From Roseovarius sp. (GTDB taxonomy: Bacteria; Pseudomonadota; Alphaproteobacteria; Rhodobacterales; Rhodobacteraceae): a DNA stretch of 48,935 bases. A model generated the notes under the pieces. It was not told the DNA's origin. It made no database searches and saw nothing but the letters and a program-made list of their open reading frames with translations. Position 1 is the first letter of the stretch. Every line of letters begins with the position of its first letter. Of the stretch, positions 1 to 10,912 are shown piece after piece. The translations under genes were made by a program, and so were the position numbers. The stretch covers positions 1-48,935 of the forward strand of contig JARGOC010000028.1 of assembly GCA_029212365.1 (NCBI GenBank). Direction: 5' to 3'.

Positions 1-78
1 GAGCCCACTTTGACCGATGCTGCGCGGCGCGCTAATGTCAGCTTCGCCATGTATCTTGCGCAATACCTACATTCATAG
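1..78 (+). CDS. possible 3' end of a truncated gene
   Basis: One forward frame is open from the window edge to a TAG at 76-78, giving about 25 residues that end in a hydrophobic, alpha-helical-looking tail. The other two forward frames stop within the first 35 bases, so this is the only candidate for a gene entering from the left. The fragment is too short to assign to a family. It may be a chance open frame. Confidence 0.2.
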   Translation, partial: EPTLTDAARRANVSFAMYLAQYLHS

Positions 79-304
79 GTGCTTATTTTCAGTTATCTTT
101 GCGTATCGAAGGCCAATCTCGCCGCTAGGCCAACAAAAACAATAGACAACAAGTAGCCGAGTTTGATTCTGTTCTGTCACAAGTGTTCGCGGAACTGCCG
201 GGTATTTGATGGGACAACGGTCGAAATGGGCAATTACCGAGGCGCAGGGCAAAGAGCGTGTTCCAGCCGACAATCTAGAACATGACCGTCAGTCAAGTTC
301 AGTC
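79..304. other. upstream region of thiC with no gene seen
   Basis: No convincing coding sequence is visible between the possible left-edge gene end and the thiC promoter. A 66-residue minus-strand open frame (73-273) has no recognisable motif and unremarkable composition, and I treat it as spurious. Confidence 0.4.
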
Positions 305-333
305 TTGTTATCAATCCGCCTATTGGCTATTCA
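305..333 (+). promoter_or_regulatory. putative sigma70 promoter of the thiamine operon
   Basis: A TTGTTA box at 305-310 and a TATTCA box at 328-333 are separated by exactly 17 bases. Transcription would then start near 340, at the 5' edge of the TPP aptamer, which is where a riboswitch leader should begin. The boxes are imperfect, so the call rests on spacing and position. Confidence 0.4.
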
Positions 334-335
334 AA

Positions 336-3345
<3,010 letters not shown>

Positions 3346-3514
3346 GGTGACCGCTTCGATGCTGGCGGCCGCCTTAGACGAACTGGGTTTCACCTCTCGT
3401 GCCATGGCCACGGCATTGAACGGGCGTTTTGTTCCAGGCAAGGACCGCAAAACAACAGCTTTGAGCGAAGGCGACCAGCTGGAAGTGCTGGCACCCATGC
3501 AGGGGGGATAGACG

Positions 3515-4282
3515 ATGAGACTCTATGACATCGAAATCACCTCGCCCTTGTTGCTGGGAACGGCACAGTATCCGTCGCCCGTAGTTCTGCTTGATGCCAT
3601 CGCGGCCAGTGGTGCCGACATTGTAACAGTGTCATTACGCCGGGAAACTGCGGATGGGTCGGGGGCAGGGTTTTTTGATCTCTTGCAGCAGACCGGGTGC
3701 CGTATCCTGCCCAACACCGCCGGATGCCATTCGGCCCAAGAGGCCGTGACAACCGCACAGATGGCCCGTGAGGTGTTTGGAACAGATTGGATCAAGCTTG
3801 AGGTGATCGGGCATTCCGACACCCTTCAACCGGATGTCTTTGCCCTGGTCGAGGCCGCACGCATCCTGTCGAACGATGGTTTCAAGGTGTTCCCCTATAC
3901 AACCGATGATCTGGTGGTGGGGGAAAAGCTGATCGCGGCAGGCTGTCAGGTTCTGATGCCATGGGGCGCACCGATCGGGTCCGGCCAAGGGCTGCGCAAT
4001 CCCGGTGCTCTCAGGGCCATGCGGGCGCATTTTCCGAATGTTGCGATGATCGTGGATGCCGGGATCGGACGGCCCTCGGATGCCGCACAGGCGATGGAAT
4101 TGGGAATGGATGCCGTTTTGCTAAACACTGCGGTGGCCAAGGCCGGAGACCCGGAGAAAATGGCGCAGGCCATGGCACAGGCGGTTGAGGCCGGACGCAT
4201 GGGATATCGTGCCGATCCGATGGACCGGCGCGATATGGCCGTGCCCTCGACCCCGATCCTTGGGCTGGCGGAACTGGCATGA
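3515..4282 (+). CDS. thiG: thiazole synthase ThiG
   Basis: ThiG condenses deoxyxylulose 5-phosphate, iminoglycine and ThiS thiocarboxylate into the thiazole phosphate carboxylate. The 255-residue protein is the normal length for this TIM-barrel family. Lys94 in WIKLEVIG is the expected Schiff-base lysine. The stretches [15 protein letters not shown] and [12 protein letters not shown] are the conserved phosphate- and substrate-binding loops. The start lies three bases after thiS and uses a ribosome binding site inside thiS. The stop overlaps thiE by four bases. Confidence 0.97.
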   Translation: MRLYDIEITSPLLLGTAQYPSPVVLLDAIAASGADIVTVSLRRETADGSGAGFFDLLQQTGCRILPNTAGCHSAQEAVTTAQMAREVFGTDWIKLEVIGHSDTLQPDVFALVEAARILSNDGFKVFPYTTDDLVVGEKLIAAGCQVLMPWGAPIGSGQGLRNPGALRAMRAHFPNVAMIVDAGIGRPSDAAQAMELGMDAVLLNTAVAKAGDPEKMAQAMAQAVEAGRMGYRADPMDRRDMAVPSTPILGLAELA

Positions 4283-4875
4283 TGGAACGATTTTATCTGA
4301 TTGTCGGCCATGTCGGGCGGCTTGAACTGTTGGTACCCCATGGGGTCAAGCTGGTTCAACTGCGCGTCAAGGATCAACCCATGAGCGAGGTCCGCCGTCA
4401 GATCACGCGTGCGCGGGATTTCTGCGCAGTGCATGGTGCGCAACTTGTGGTCAATGATCATTGGCAATTGGCGCTGGATCTGCGCTGTAGCTTTGTTCAT
4501 CTGGGTCAGGAAGATATGGCACAGGCGGATTTTCCGGCACTGCAGCGGGCAGGCATCCGGTTTGGCCTGTCCACCCATGACGAAACCGAGCTTGACCGCG
4601 CCTTGTCATATGATCTGGCCTATGTGGCCCTTGGGCCGGTCTATCCGACCCTTCTGAAGCAGATGAAATGGGGGCCGCAAGGGCTGGACAGGGTCAGCCG
4701 CTGGAAAAAGCTCGCGGGCAAAACCCCACTTGTTGCAATTGGCGGCTTGACCCCCGAGCGTTTGCCCGGTGTCTTTTTCGCCGGGGCAGACAGCGCCGCG
4801 GTGGTGACAGATATCCAACAAGCCGACGATCCGGAGGCGCAAACCCGCGCGTGGATCAGGGCCTGCGCGACATGA
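4279..4875 (+). CDS. thiE: thiamine phosphate synthase ThiE
   Basis: ThiE joins HMP diphosphate to the thiazole phosphate. The 198-residue protein shows the family blocks in order: [40 protein letters not shown] and PLVAIGGL. It is slightly shorter than many ThiE proteins (about 205-215), and the usual QLREK is VQLRVK here, so it belongs to the divergent alphaproteobacterial type. Both its start and stop overlap neighbouring genes in ATGA junctions, which implies strict translational coupling with thiG and thiF. Confidence 0.93.
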   Translation: MMERFYLIVGHVGRLELLVPHGVKLVQLRVKDQPMSEVRRQITRARDFCAVHGAQLVVNDHWQLALDLRCSFVHLGQEDMAQADFPALQRAGIRFGLSTHDETELDRALSYDLAYVALGPVYPTLLKQMKWGPQGLDRVSRWKKLAGKTPLVAIGGLTPERLPGVFFAGADSAAVVTDIQQADDPEAQTRAWIRACAT

Positions 4876-5843
4876 ACAGATATGCACGCCAGATGATCCT
4901 GCCCGAGGTGGGCGCAGATGGGCAGGTGCGTCTGGCGCGCGCGCATGTTCTGGTGGTTGGGGCGGGTGGGCTGGCATGCCCAGTTTTGCAATATCTGGTG
5001 GGGGCGGGGCTCAGGCAGATCACCCTGATCGACCCCGATCATGTTGAAGAAAGCAACCTGCACCGCCAGCCGCTTTATCGTATGTCCGATCTGGGGTCTG
5101 CCAAGGTTCACGCAGCGCGCGCGCACCTGCGTGCAACCAATCCGACAGTAGAGATCAACGCCCACAATATGGCGCTGCATCCGGCCAATGCCCGGCAATA
5201 CGTGGCGGGTGCCGATGTTGTCATTGACGCCGCCGATAGTTTTGCTGTGTCCTATATTCTCTCCGACGCCTGTCTGGTCAGCCGAACGCCGCTGATTTCG
5301 GCCAGCGCCTTGGGGCAGACCGGGTATGCGGGTGGGTTTTGTGGCACCGATGCGCCGTCACTGCGCGCGGTATTTCCCGATTTACCCGACAGGGGGGCGA
5401 CCTGTGCCACTGCAGGTGTGCTTGGTCCGGTTGTTGGTATGATCGGAGCGTTGCAGGCCCAAATGGCATTGCAGGTTCTTTTGCGTCACTCCCCCTCACC
5501 ATTGGGGCAAATGGTGACGCTGGACCTGCAACAGCTTCGGTTTGGCGGATTTGCCTTTCACGGCGCACCAGAGCCGCGAATTGCCATGCCGCTCCTGTCA
5601 AAATTGGACCTCTGTGCAGGAGATCAGGTAATCGAGCTGCGCGACATTAATGAAGCGCCTGACGCTGTTGTCCCCCATGCCCTACGGCTGACAGGTGATG
5701 CGGTTGACGTGTTTCAACATATGTCAGAGGGACGTGTGGTTTTATGCTGCGCAACCGGATTGCGCGCCTGGCGAGCCGCCACCGGTTTGAACCGCAGAGG
5801 TTACAAAAACCTTGCCATCTTGGCGGCGAAGGCTTGCGAATGA
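4872..5843 (+). CDS. thiF: ThiF/MoeB-type ThiS adenylyltransferase fused to a rhodanese-like domain
   Basis: This enzyme adenylates the C-terminal glycine of ThiS so that sulfur can be loaded. The 323-residue product has the E1-like nucleotide motif VVGAGGLACP near residues 28-37, and segments like DPDHVEESNLHRQ that contact ATP and magnesium. A compact C-terminal region (about residues 240-323) starts VIELRD and contains VLCCATGLRA, resembling a rhodanese active-site loop, so sulfur delivery may be built in. The usual zinc-binding CxxC pairs of ThiF/MoeB look incomplete: the first pair is replaced by SLRAVFP. The ATG at 4872 overlaps the thiE stop; a longer upstream frame lies inside thiE and is rejected. 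Confidence 0.88.
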   Translation: MNRYARQMILPEVGADGQVRLARAHVLVVGAGGLACPVLQYLVGAGLRQITLIDPDHVEESNLHRQPLYRMSDLGSAKVHAARAHLRATNPTVEINAHNMALHPANARQYVAGADVVIDAADSFAVSYILSDACLVSRTPLISASALGQTGYAGGFCGTDAPSLRAVFPDLPDRGATCATAGVLGPVVGMIGALQAQMALQVLLRHSPSPLGQMVTLDLQQLRFGGFAFHGAPEPRIAMPLLSKLDLCAGDQVIELRDINEAPDAVVPHALRLTGDAVDVFQHMSEGRVVLCCATGLRAWRAATGLNRRGYKNLAILAAKACE

Positions 5844-6556
5844 AACACGTATTGCTCATTGGAGGAACCGACAGCAGCGGCGGGGCGGGTCTCACTCGTG
5901 ATACCGCTGTGACCCACGACCTTGGCTGCCTTGGCAAGCCGGTTGTAACTTGCGTCACAGCACAGACAAATATGGCAGTGCATTTGGTCCACCAAATGCC
6001 GGGCCTAGTGATTGTAGCCCAGATAGACGCGGCTTTTGCAGACACTCCGCCAGATGTCATCAAGATCGGAATGATCGGAGCCCGTCAGGCGGCCGATGCC
6101 ATCGCCGACGCATTGATCCCACGAAATGTCCCTATCATTCTGGACCCTGTGCTGCGGGCTTCAACCGGCGGTACACTCAGCGAGGATGGGGTGTTGAAGC
6201 GCCTGATCTCCATGGCCGACCTTGTGACGCCCAATCTGGAGGAAGCATCCGCCCTCACCAACCGGCCATTTGCCGGTTCCGACAACGAAATTGCAACTCA
6301 GGCAGAAATACTGCGCAGACATGGCGCGCGCGCCGTGCTGATAACGGGTGGGCATGGCAGGGGTTACAATTGTTGCGACCATCTTTTTGATGAAATGGGG
6401 CACCTTCGATTCTGCCTGCCGCGGCTCAAGCGCAGCAAACGCGGAACCGGATGTTCGCTGGCAACCGCCGTGGGTTGCAAAATGGCCCAAGGGCAAGAAA
6501 TTCGCGATGCATGCTGTGACGCGAAAAAGTACTTACACAGCTGGATCGCGATCTGA
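5840..6556 (+). CDS. thiD: hydroxymethylpyrimidine/phosphomethylpyrimidine kinase ThiD
   Basis: ThiD phosphorylates HMP-P to HMP-PP, the substrate of ThiE. The 238-residue ribokinase-fold protein starts at an ATG overlapping the thiF stop. It carries the N-terminal GGTDSSGGAGL substrate-binding loop, DPVLRASTGG, TPNLEEASAL, and the C-terminal GTGCSLATA anion-hole motif. It is about 20-30 residues shorter than common ThiD proteins because it ends soon after that motif. The key catalytic region is intact, so it is probably functional. It closes the recognisable thiamine pathway in this operon. Confidence 0.93.
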   Translation: MKHVLLIGGTDSSGGAGLTRDTAVTHDLGCLGKPVVTCVTAQTNMAVHLVHQMPGLVIVAQIDAAFADTPPDVIKIGMIGARQAADAIADALIPRNVPIILDPVLRASTGGTLSEDGVLKRLISMADLVTPNLEEASALTNRPFAGSDNEIATQAEILRRHGARAVLITGGHGRGYNCCDHLFDEMGHLRFCLPRLKRSKRGTGCSLATAVGCKMAQGQEIRDACCDAKKYLHSWIAI

Positions 6557-6569
6557 AAGGTATGGCTCG

Positions 6570-6992
6570 ATGATAAAACAACCAAAACTGGCTGCGCTCG
6601 CGGTCGTGCTACGCAAAAATGAAGTGTTGCTCGTGCGTCGTAAACACGAACCCGATGCCGGTCTTTGGGGATTCCCCGGAGGCCATGTGGATTTTGGGGA
6701 AGGCGTTGGAGCGGCGGCATGTCGCGAGTTACTCGAAGAAACCACCATTTGCGCCGAACCAGGGCGAACTCTGATCGGCTTGGATACCATCATTCCTGAC
6801 GATCAAGGCTCCCCTGCGTTTCATTTCTACTTGGTTGCAGTGGAGTGCACCTATGTTTCAGGCGAGCCTCAAGCCCGTGATGACGTGTTTGAGGCAGCTT
6901 GGATATCTCATCGAGATGTGCTCGACCGGCGGCTGCAGCTCAGCGAAGATATCGATACAGTTTTGAACCTGGCCCTCAAACCGGAAATGTAA
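6570..6992 (+). CDS. Nudix hydrolase
   Basis: The 140-residue protein has a complete Nudix box starting at Gly38 (GHVDFGE, then seven residues, then RELLEE), so it should cleave a nucleoside diphosphate linked to another moiety, such as ADP-ribose or an oxidised nucleotide. The ATG at 6570 gives the standard N-terminus MIKQPKLAALAVVLR. The upstream extension of the frame lies inside thiD and is rejected. It begins only 13 bases after thiD, and a dehydrogenase starts 11 bases after its end, so it may be part of the thiamine transcript. A role in clearing damaged thiamine diphosphate is an inference from position only. Confidence 0.85.
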   Translation: MIKQPKLAALAVVLRKNEVLLVRRKHEPDAGLWGFPGGHVDFGEGVGAAACRELLEETTICAEPGRTLIGLDTIIPDDQGSPAFHFYLVAVECTYVSGEPQARDDVFEAAWISHRDVLDRRLQLSEDIDTVLNLALKPEM

Positions 6993-7003
6993 GGAGTTCA
7001 ACA

Positions 7004-7750
7004 ATGAAAAAATCAGTGCTCATCAGCGGCGGCTCCAGAGGGATTGGTAAAGCGACTGCGACGATCATGGCGGCTGAGGGGTGGCGGGTTGCTTTCACCT
7101 ATCGAAGTGACCGCGAGGCGGCAGACCGGACAGTTGAAGAAATTCGGGCGAAGGGCGGGGAAACCATAGCGATCCAGGGAGATACGGTGCGCGAAGAAGA
7201 TGTGCTACGCGCGTTTGATGACACCATCAGGGCGTTTGGGGGGCTTGATGGGGTTGTGGTTAACGCTGGAATTGTTGCTCCCTCAATGCCTCTCGCTGAT
7301 ATGTCGCTTGAACGCCTGCGGACAATGTTTGACACAAACGTCCTTGGGTCTTTCCTATTTGCTCGCGAAGCCGCGCGACGCTTGCCGAGCCAAATGTCTG
7401 GGAATAATGGGGTGATTGTGCTGGTTTCTTCTGCTGCCGTGCGCCTTGGATCACCGCATGAATACGTCGATTATGCCGCCAGCAAAGGGGTAATGGACAC
7501 TCTCACACTGGGTCTGTCAAAAGAACTTGCTGATCTTGGGATACGGGTAAATGCCGTCCGGCCCGGGCTTATCGAAACCGAAATCCATGCCAGCGGAGGA
7601 CAACCAGACAGAGCTGTGCGACTGGGCCAAGCAGTGCCTATGGCGAGGCCGGGAACAGCAGAAGAAGTTGCGAAGGCTATCGCATGGCTCGCCAGCGCTG
7701 AAGCGTCCTATTGTACGGGGGCGATCCTTGATGTTGCTGGTGGCAGATAG
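7004..7750 (+). CDS. SDR-family oxidoreductase
   Basis: This is a classical short-chain dehydrogenase of 248 residues. The cofactor motif SGGSRGIG is at residues 8-15, NAG appears in the fourth strand, the catalytic serine lies in LVSSAAV, and the Tyr/Lys pair is in YAASK. The PG motif of NAD(P)-binding SDRs follows (VRPGLIETE). The start has a strong AAGGAG ribosome binding site at 6991-6996. The substrate cannot be read from sequence; relatives are often annotated as glucose dehydrogenase or 3-oxoacyl-ACP reductase. Its 11-base spacing behind the Nudix gene suggests co-transcription. Confidence 0.88.
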   Translation: MKKSVLISGGSRGIGKATATIMAAEGWRVAFTYRSDREAADRTVEEIRAKGGETIAIQGDTVREEDVLRAFDDTIRAFGGLDGVVVNAGIVAPSMPLADMSLERLRTMFDTNVLGSFLFAREAARRLPSQMSGNNGVIVLVSSAAVRLGSPHEYVDYAASKGVMDTLTLGLSKELADLGIRVNAVRPGLIETEIHASGGQPDRAVRLGQAVPMARPGTAEEVAKAIAWLASAEASYCTGAILDVAGGR

Positions 7751-7906
7751 GCGAAAACGGGCCTTTGCTCCGGTGACACAAACGGTCGGGTTTTGGCCTC
7801 AAGTGCCGCAAAAGCATCACTTCACATTGCAGAGTTTCTCTCACAATGTACAAAATTATGTCAGATGTCGTGGGCAATATACGCGGCAAGGAAGGTTAAG
7901 AACCAA

Positions 7907-8995
7907 ATGTGGTCCAAAACGAAACTCACGTCCCTTTTGAATATCGCCGTACCAATCATCCAGGCACCGATGATCGTACAAAAACCACTTGTCCCACTTG
8001 CGGCAGCAGTTTCTAACGCGGGCGGTTTGGGTTCGTTGGGGTGTGCCGAGATGTCGGTTGCTGAACTTGAGCAGCGCATCAAGGAAATGCGCAAGGCGAC
8101 CAACAACCCATTTAATCTCAACTTTTTCTTACATCAATCTCCCGTCTATGACGACGAAATTGATTCATCCGTTAAAGAACTGATTGAGCCATTCTATCGG
8201 AAGCTTAAACTGGAATTGCCTTCAGATACCGCTTCAAACGGGCTTGGAGCGTTTGATGATGAAAGGCTGGCACTGCTGGTGCAGCATAAACCAGCAATGG
8301 TTAGTTTCCACTTCGGATGCCCCACAACGAAAATTACCGAAGACCTAAAGGCAGCTGGAATCGTAGTGGCTGCCACGGCTACAAATGTTGATGAGGCTCT
8401 GGCGCTTCAAGCTGCAGGTGTCGATGTGGTCGTCGCGCAGGGTTGGGAAGCCGGTGGTCACCGCGGATCATTTGAACCCAACTTTGAAGATGTCGGGATT
8501 GGTACGATGGCGCTGGTTCCTCAGATAGCTGATGCGGTGAACGTCCCGGTTGTCGCAGCCGGTGGCATCGGTGACGGTCGTGGTATCACCGCCGCACTAG
8601 CCCTAGGTGCCGAGGGCGTCTGGATGGGCACAGCATTCCTATCCTGTGCTGAAACGCCCATCACGCCTGTCCATCGCCAGGCTCTCCTATCTTCCAAGGA
8701 CGACGATACCCATCTGTCTCGGGCGTTTTCAGGCCGACCTTGTCGGGCGAGACGAACACCGTATTCTGAACAAATGGCCAACGGACGTCCGGCCCTCCAG
8801 GACTTCCCGCTAATGTATAATTACAGTGGCCCGCTTAAGAAAATCGGCATCGCTCGGGACGACCTAGACTATCAGTTCTTGCTGTACGGCCAGGCTGCAG
8901 CTCTGAATCGCGAAACGACGGCGGAAGAACTCATTGCAAGGCTGAAACAAGAAGCGACAGACATAATGCGCGGATTTAGCACATATGACAGCTGA
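7907..8995 (+). CDS. nitronate monooxygenase (2-nitropropane dioxygenase-like)
   Basis: This FMN-dependent enzyme of about 362 residues is expected to oxidise alkyl nitronates such as propionate 3-nitronate. The TIM-barrel starts with VPIIQAPM. The motif AQGWEAGGHRG contains the catalytic histidine, AAGGIGDGRG binds the FMN phosphate, and SGRPCRARR is the usual late conserved segment. The ATG at 7907 gives a normal N-terminus; the frame is open for 38 codons further upstream, but that part shows no conserved sequence. The 156-base gap before it probably holds its own promoter. Confidence 0.85.
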   Translation: MWSKTKLTSLLNIAVPIIQAPMIVQKPLVPLAAAVSNAGGLGSLGCAEMSVAELEQRIKEMRKATNNPFNLNFFLHQSPVYDDEIDSSVKELIEPFYRKLKLELPSDTASNGLGAFDDERLALLVQHKPAMVSFHFGCPTTKITEDLKAAGIVVAATATNVDEALALQAAGVDVVVAQGWEAGGHRGSFEPNFEDVGIGTMALVPQIADAVNVPVVAAGGIGDGRGITAALALGAEGVWMGTAFLSCAETPITPVHRQALLSSKDDDTHLSRAFSGRPCRARRTPYSEQMANGRPALQDFPLMYNYSGPLKKIGIARDDLDYQFLLYGQAAALNRETTAEELIARLKQEATDIMRGFSTYDS

Positions 8996-9110
8996 ACGCG
9001 CGGTTTCCGTTGATTGCATTGTCGCTATTGGCACTGCAATAGCCATTCTGAAGGTTGCTCTAGTAATGCAGCGCTAAGTTCTCGAGTAGATGCAAAGGAA
9101 AGGTTGGCAT

Positions 9111-9419
9111 ATGCCAAATATCTATGAACTCATCATTTGCGACATATCAGGTGAACACAAACCCATTGCGGTCTTTGAGTCGGAGCGCCCGTTCATGCCT
9201 CTTCAAGTTGGGGAACGCTTCGATGATCATGGCTGGGATCGCCTTGGCGGTATTGGCAAAATCGCCACGTCTGCCGAACCGATCCGATATCTTGTTTTCG
9301 CAACCAAACATGTGATTTTCGAGCGAAGCGGGAAGCTCATTTATCAGTTCTGCGTAGACTTACAGCCCTATAGCGGCCCGCGCTCACCCGCTTGGGGACA
9401 ACACAATCCAGTTGGATAG
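9111..9419 (+). CDS. small hypothetical protein
   Basis: This encodes 102 residues starting MPNIYELIICDISGE. I do not recognise the family. The start at 9111 is favoured over the ATG at 9090 because of an AAAGGAAAGG ribosome binding site at 9095-9104. The product is mixed alpha/beta in character, with no signal peptide or membrane segment, and composition consistent with a real protein. It stands alone between the nitronate monooxygenase and a stretch of non-coding sequence. Confidence 0.5.
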   Translation: MPNIYELIICDISGEHKPIAVFESERPFMPLQVGERFDDHGWDRLGGIGKIATSAEPIRYLVFATKHVIFERSGKLIYQFCVDLQPYSGPRSPAWGQHNPVG

Positions 9420-9660
9420 GATCTCGCTCTTCCGGGTGGCAAGCTAGTGAGACGGCGGGGGCTCATACACAAGCTAATGAAGGCCTCCTCTGCATGTGAG
9501 CGGTTTGGAAAGAATAAATATTTCTTGAGCGCTATTGGCGTCAAACTCGCACAAACCCTCCGTGGTTCAGAATTTGCTCGGACGCCAATTTTCAAGCCAC
9601 TTGGCCGAATTGGCGCACTGCGGACAGCCCCTTCGTTCGTTGCTGCTGGCTCAATAACCG

Positions 9661-10278
9661 CTATGAACGCGAGGGGTTTGGGCTAACGAGCAACAAAACA
9701 CCGAAGATACACATTGCAACACCTGAGGCGCGCTGCATTAGGGGTAGCAATCCGGAGGCAAAATTTGACGCAAAATGACCAACCGAAGCGTAAGCGAAAA
9801 TGGCGATCGCTTCCATGAATAGGAAGGCAGCGCCGAGCATTCCATAGCTCTGCCAGTAGCGCTCCAAATTGACAAACTGTGGGAAGAAAGCTGCAAATAT
9901 GAGGATCGCTTTGGGATTGCTAAGTGCAACCATTGCTTCGGCTTTGAATGCTTTTCCGAGAGACAATGAATTTGAATTGAGTTTTGTTGCGTCCATTGTT
10001 TTCGCACTGCGCCATAGCGAAATTCCCACCCAAATCAGATATGCGGCACCAACGAATTTCACCAATCCGAACAACGTCGCTGATGCTGAAAGGATGACAC
10101 CGAGCCCCAATGCACTTGCGGCAATCATCGGGATGAACACCAGGAGCCGTCCAATTGAAGCCTTCTGAGAAAATGTGACGCTGACCTTCGCCCCGTGTGT
10201 CATCGCAAGAAGGTTGTTTGGTCCGAATGCTAAGTTGAGGGCGAAGCACGAGGGTATGAAGACGATCCAATCCATCAT
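9661..10278 (-). CDS. LysE/RhtB family amino-acid exporter
   Basis: The 205-residue protein has about six hydrophobic segments and the LysE-superfamily N-terminal motif FGPNNLLAM, followed by a second conserved block ALSNPKAILIFAAFFPQF. Members export amino acids such as lysine, homoserine or threonine from the cytoplasm. The substrate cannot be assigned here. The ATG at 10278 follows a GGAGGGA ribosome binding site and overlaps the stop of the preceding 101-residue gene in an ATGA junction, so the two are probably translated together. Confidence 0.88.
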   Translation of the reverse strand: MMDWIVFIPSCFALNLAFGPNNLLAMTHGAKVSVTFSQKASIGRLLVFIPMIAASALGLGVILSASATLFGLVKFVGAAYLIWVGISLWRSAKTMDATKLNSNSLSLGKAFKAEAMVALSNPKAILIFAAFFPQFVNLERYWQSYGMLGAAFLFMEAIAIFAYASVGHFASNFASGLLPLMQRASGVAMCIFGVLLLVSPNPSRS

Positions 10279-10580
10279 ATTGTTCCCTCCGTCTTGGTGC
10301 TGTTGGCACGGTCTATGTCTAAACCTTGCTGATCCACAAGGAATGGAGAATCATAAAAAGGAAATCCTGTACCCGCCAATCCCCTTTCGGCCACGCGCAT
10401 AGATGCCCGAGGCAAAACAACACTTTCCACACAAGCTTCATCGGCTTGCACCACATCTGCGCCAAACAATTGACTCACTTCAACATGGTAACCAAGCCGA
10501 AAATCCGCACCGATTTCTGTAAGTGCCTGATCGAATATTGCTGGGCATTTTTCAGCGGTGTGTAGAAAGGCAAAGTCCAT
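10275..10580 (-). CDS. hypothetical protein upstream of the LysE exporter, possibly truncated
   Basis: This 101-residue frame starts MDFAFLHTAEKCPAIF. The first 45 residues look like the N-terminus of an Asp/Glu-racemase-type protein, but the rest does not continue as such a domain. It may be an eroded or truncated relative, or an unrelated small protein. The main support for a real gene is the four-base ATGA overlap with the downstream LysE gene. The ribosome binding site is weak. Confidence 0.4.
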   Translation of the reverse strand: MDFAFLHTAEKCPAIFDQALTEIGADFRLGYHVEVSQLFGADVVQADEACVESVVLPRASMRVAERGLAGTGFPFYDSPFLVDQQGLDIDRANSTKTEGTI

Positions 10581-10912
10581 TTCTTAATCTCAATCCTCTA
10601 GGCTGACAATCGCGGCAAAACAGAACAATTGCAATATGGGTTCGTGCACCAAATAGAATTCAATTTTCATAGCCGAGGAACTCAGTTGTTTTATCTTTTG
10701 TCACTGAAGTTGGAGCCCTGACGCCAGTGTCAGGTCTGATTTGGCATTGCCCCGTAGCTGCCGTTCGCACAGCCGCAGCGAAATGGCGCTTTGTCCGCAC
10801 TGTGTCAGTTCATGCGCTATGCAGCGAAGGGCAGGTCTTCCCAAATCTGCGATGGTGTTAAACTTGGGGAGGGGGCTGGCATTCCAGCTGCTTGTTGATC
10901 TAAATTTCCGGT
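10581..10912. other. intergenic region between divergent genes
   Basis: About 330 bases separate the minus-strand LysE pair from the plus-strand DUF6880 gene. Short open frames here show no conserved motif. Promoters for both directions are expected, but I could not identify convincing boxes. Nothing else is seen. Confidence 0.4.

Noticed and set aside
7793..7906. Upstream extension of the nitronate monooxygenase
   Set aside because: No conserved sequence in the extension; the ATG at 7907 gives the expected TIM-barrel start.
8701..8780. Possible frameshift in the nitronate monooxygenase at SGRPCRARR
   Set aside because: The translated segment resembles the normal conserved loop (GRPxRxRRTxY), so no break is needed.
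9420..9660. Gene in the gap before the LysE exporter
   Set aside because: The plus-strand frame from 9447 shows no motif and looks like chance; only unexplained intergenic sequence is seen.
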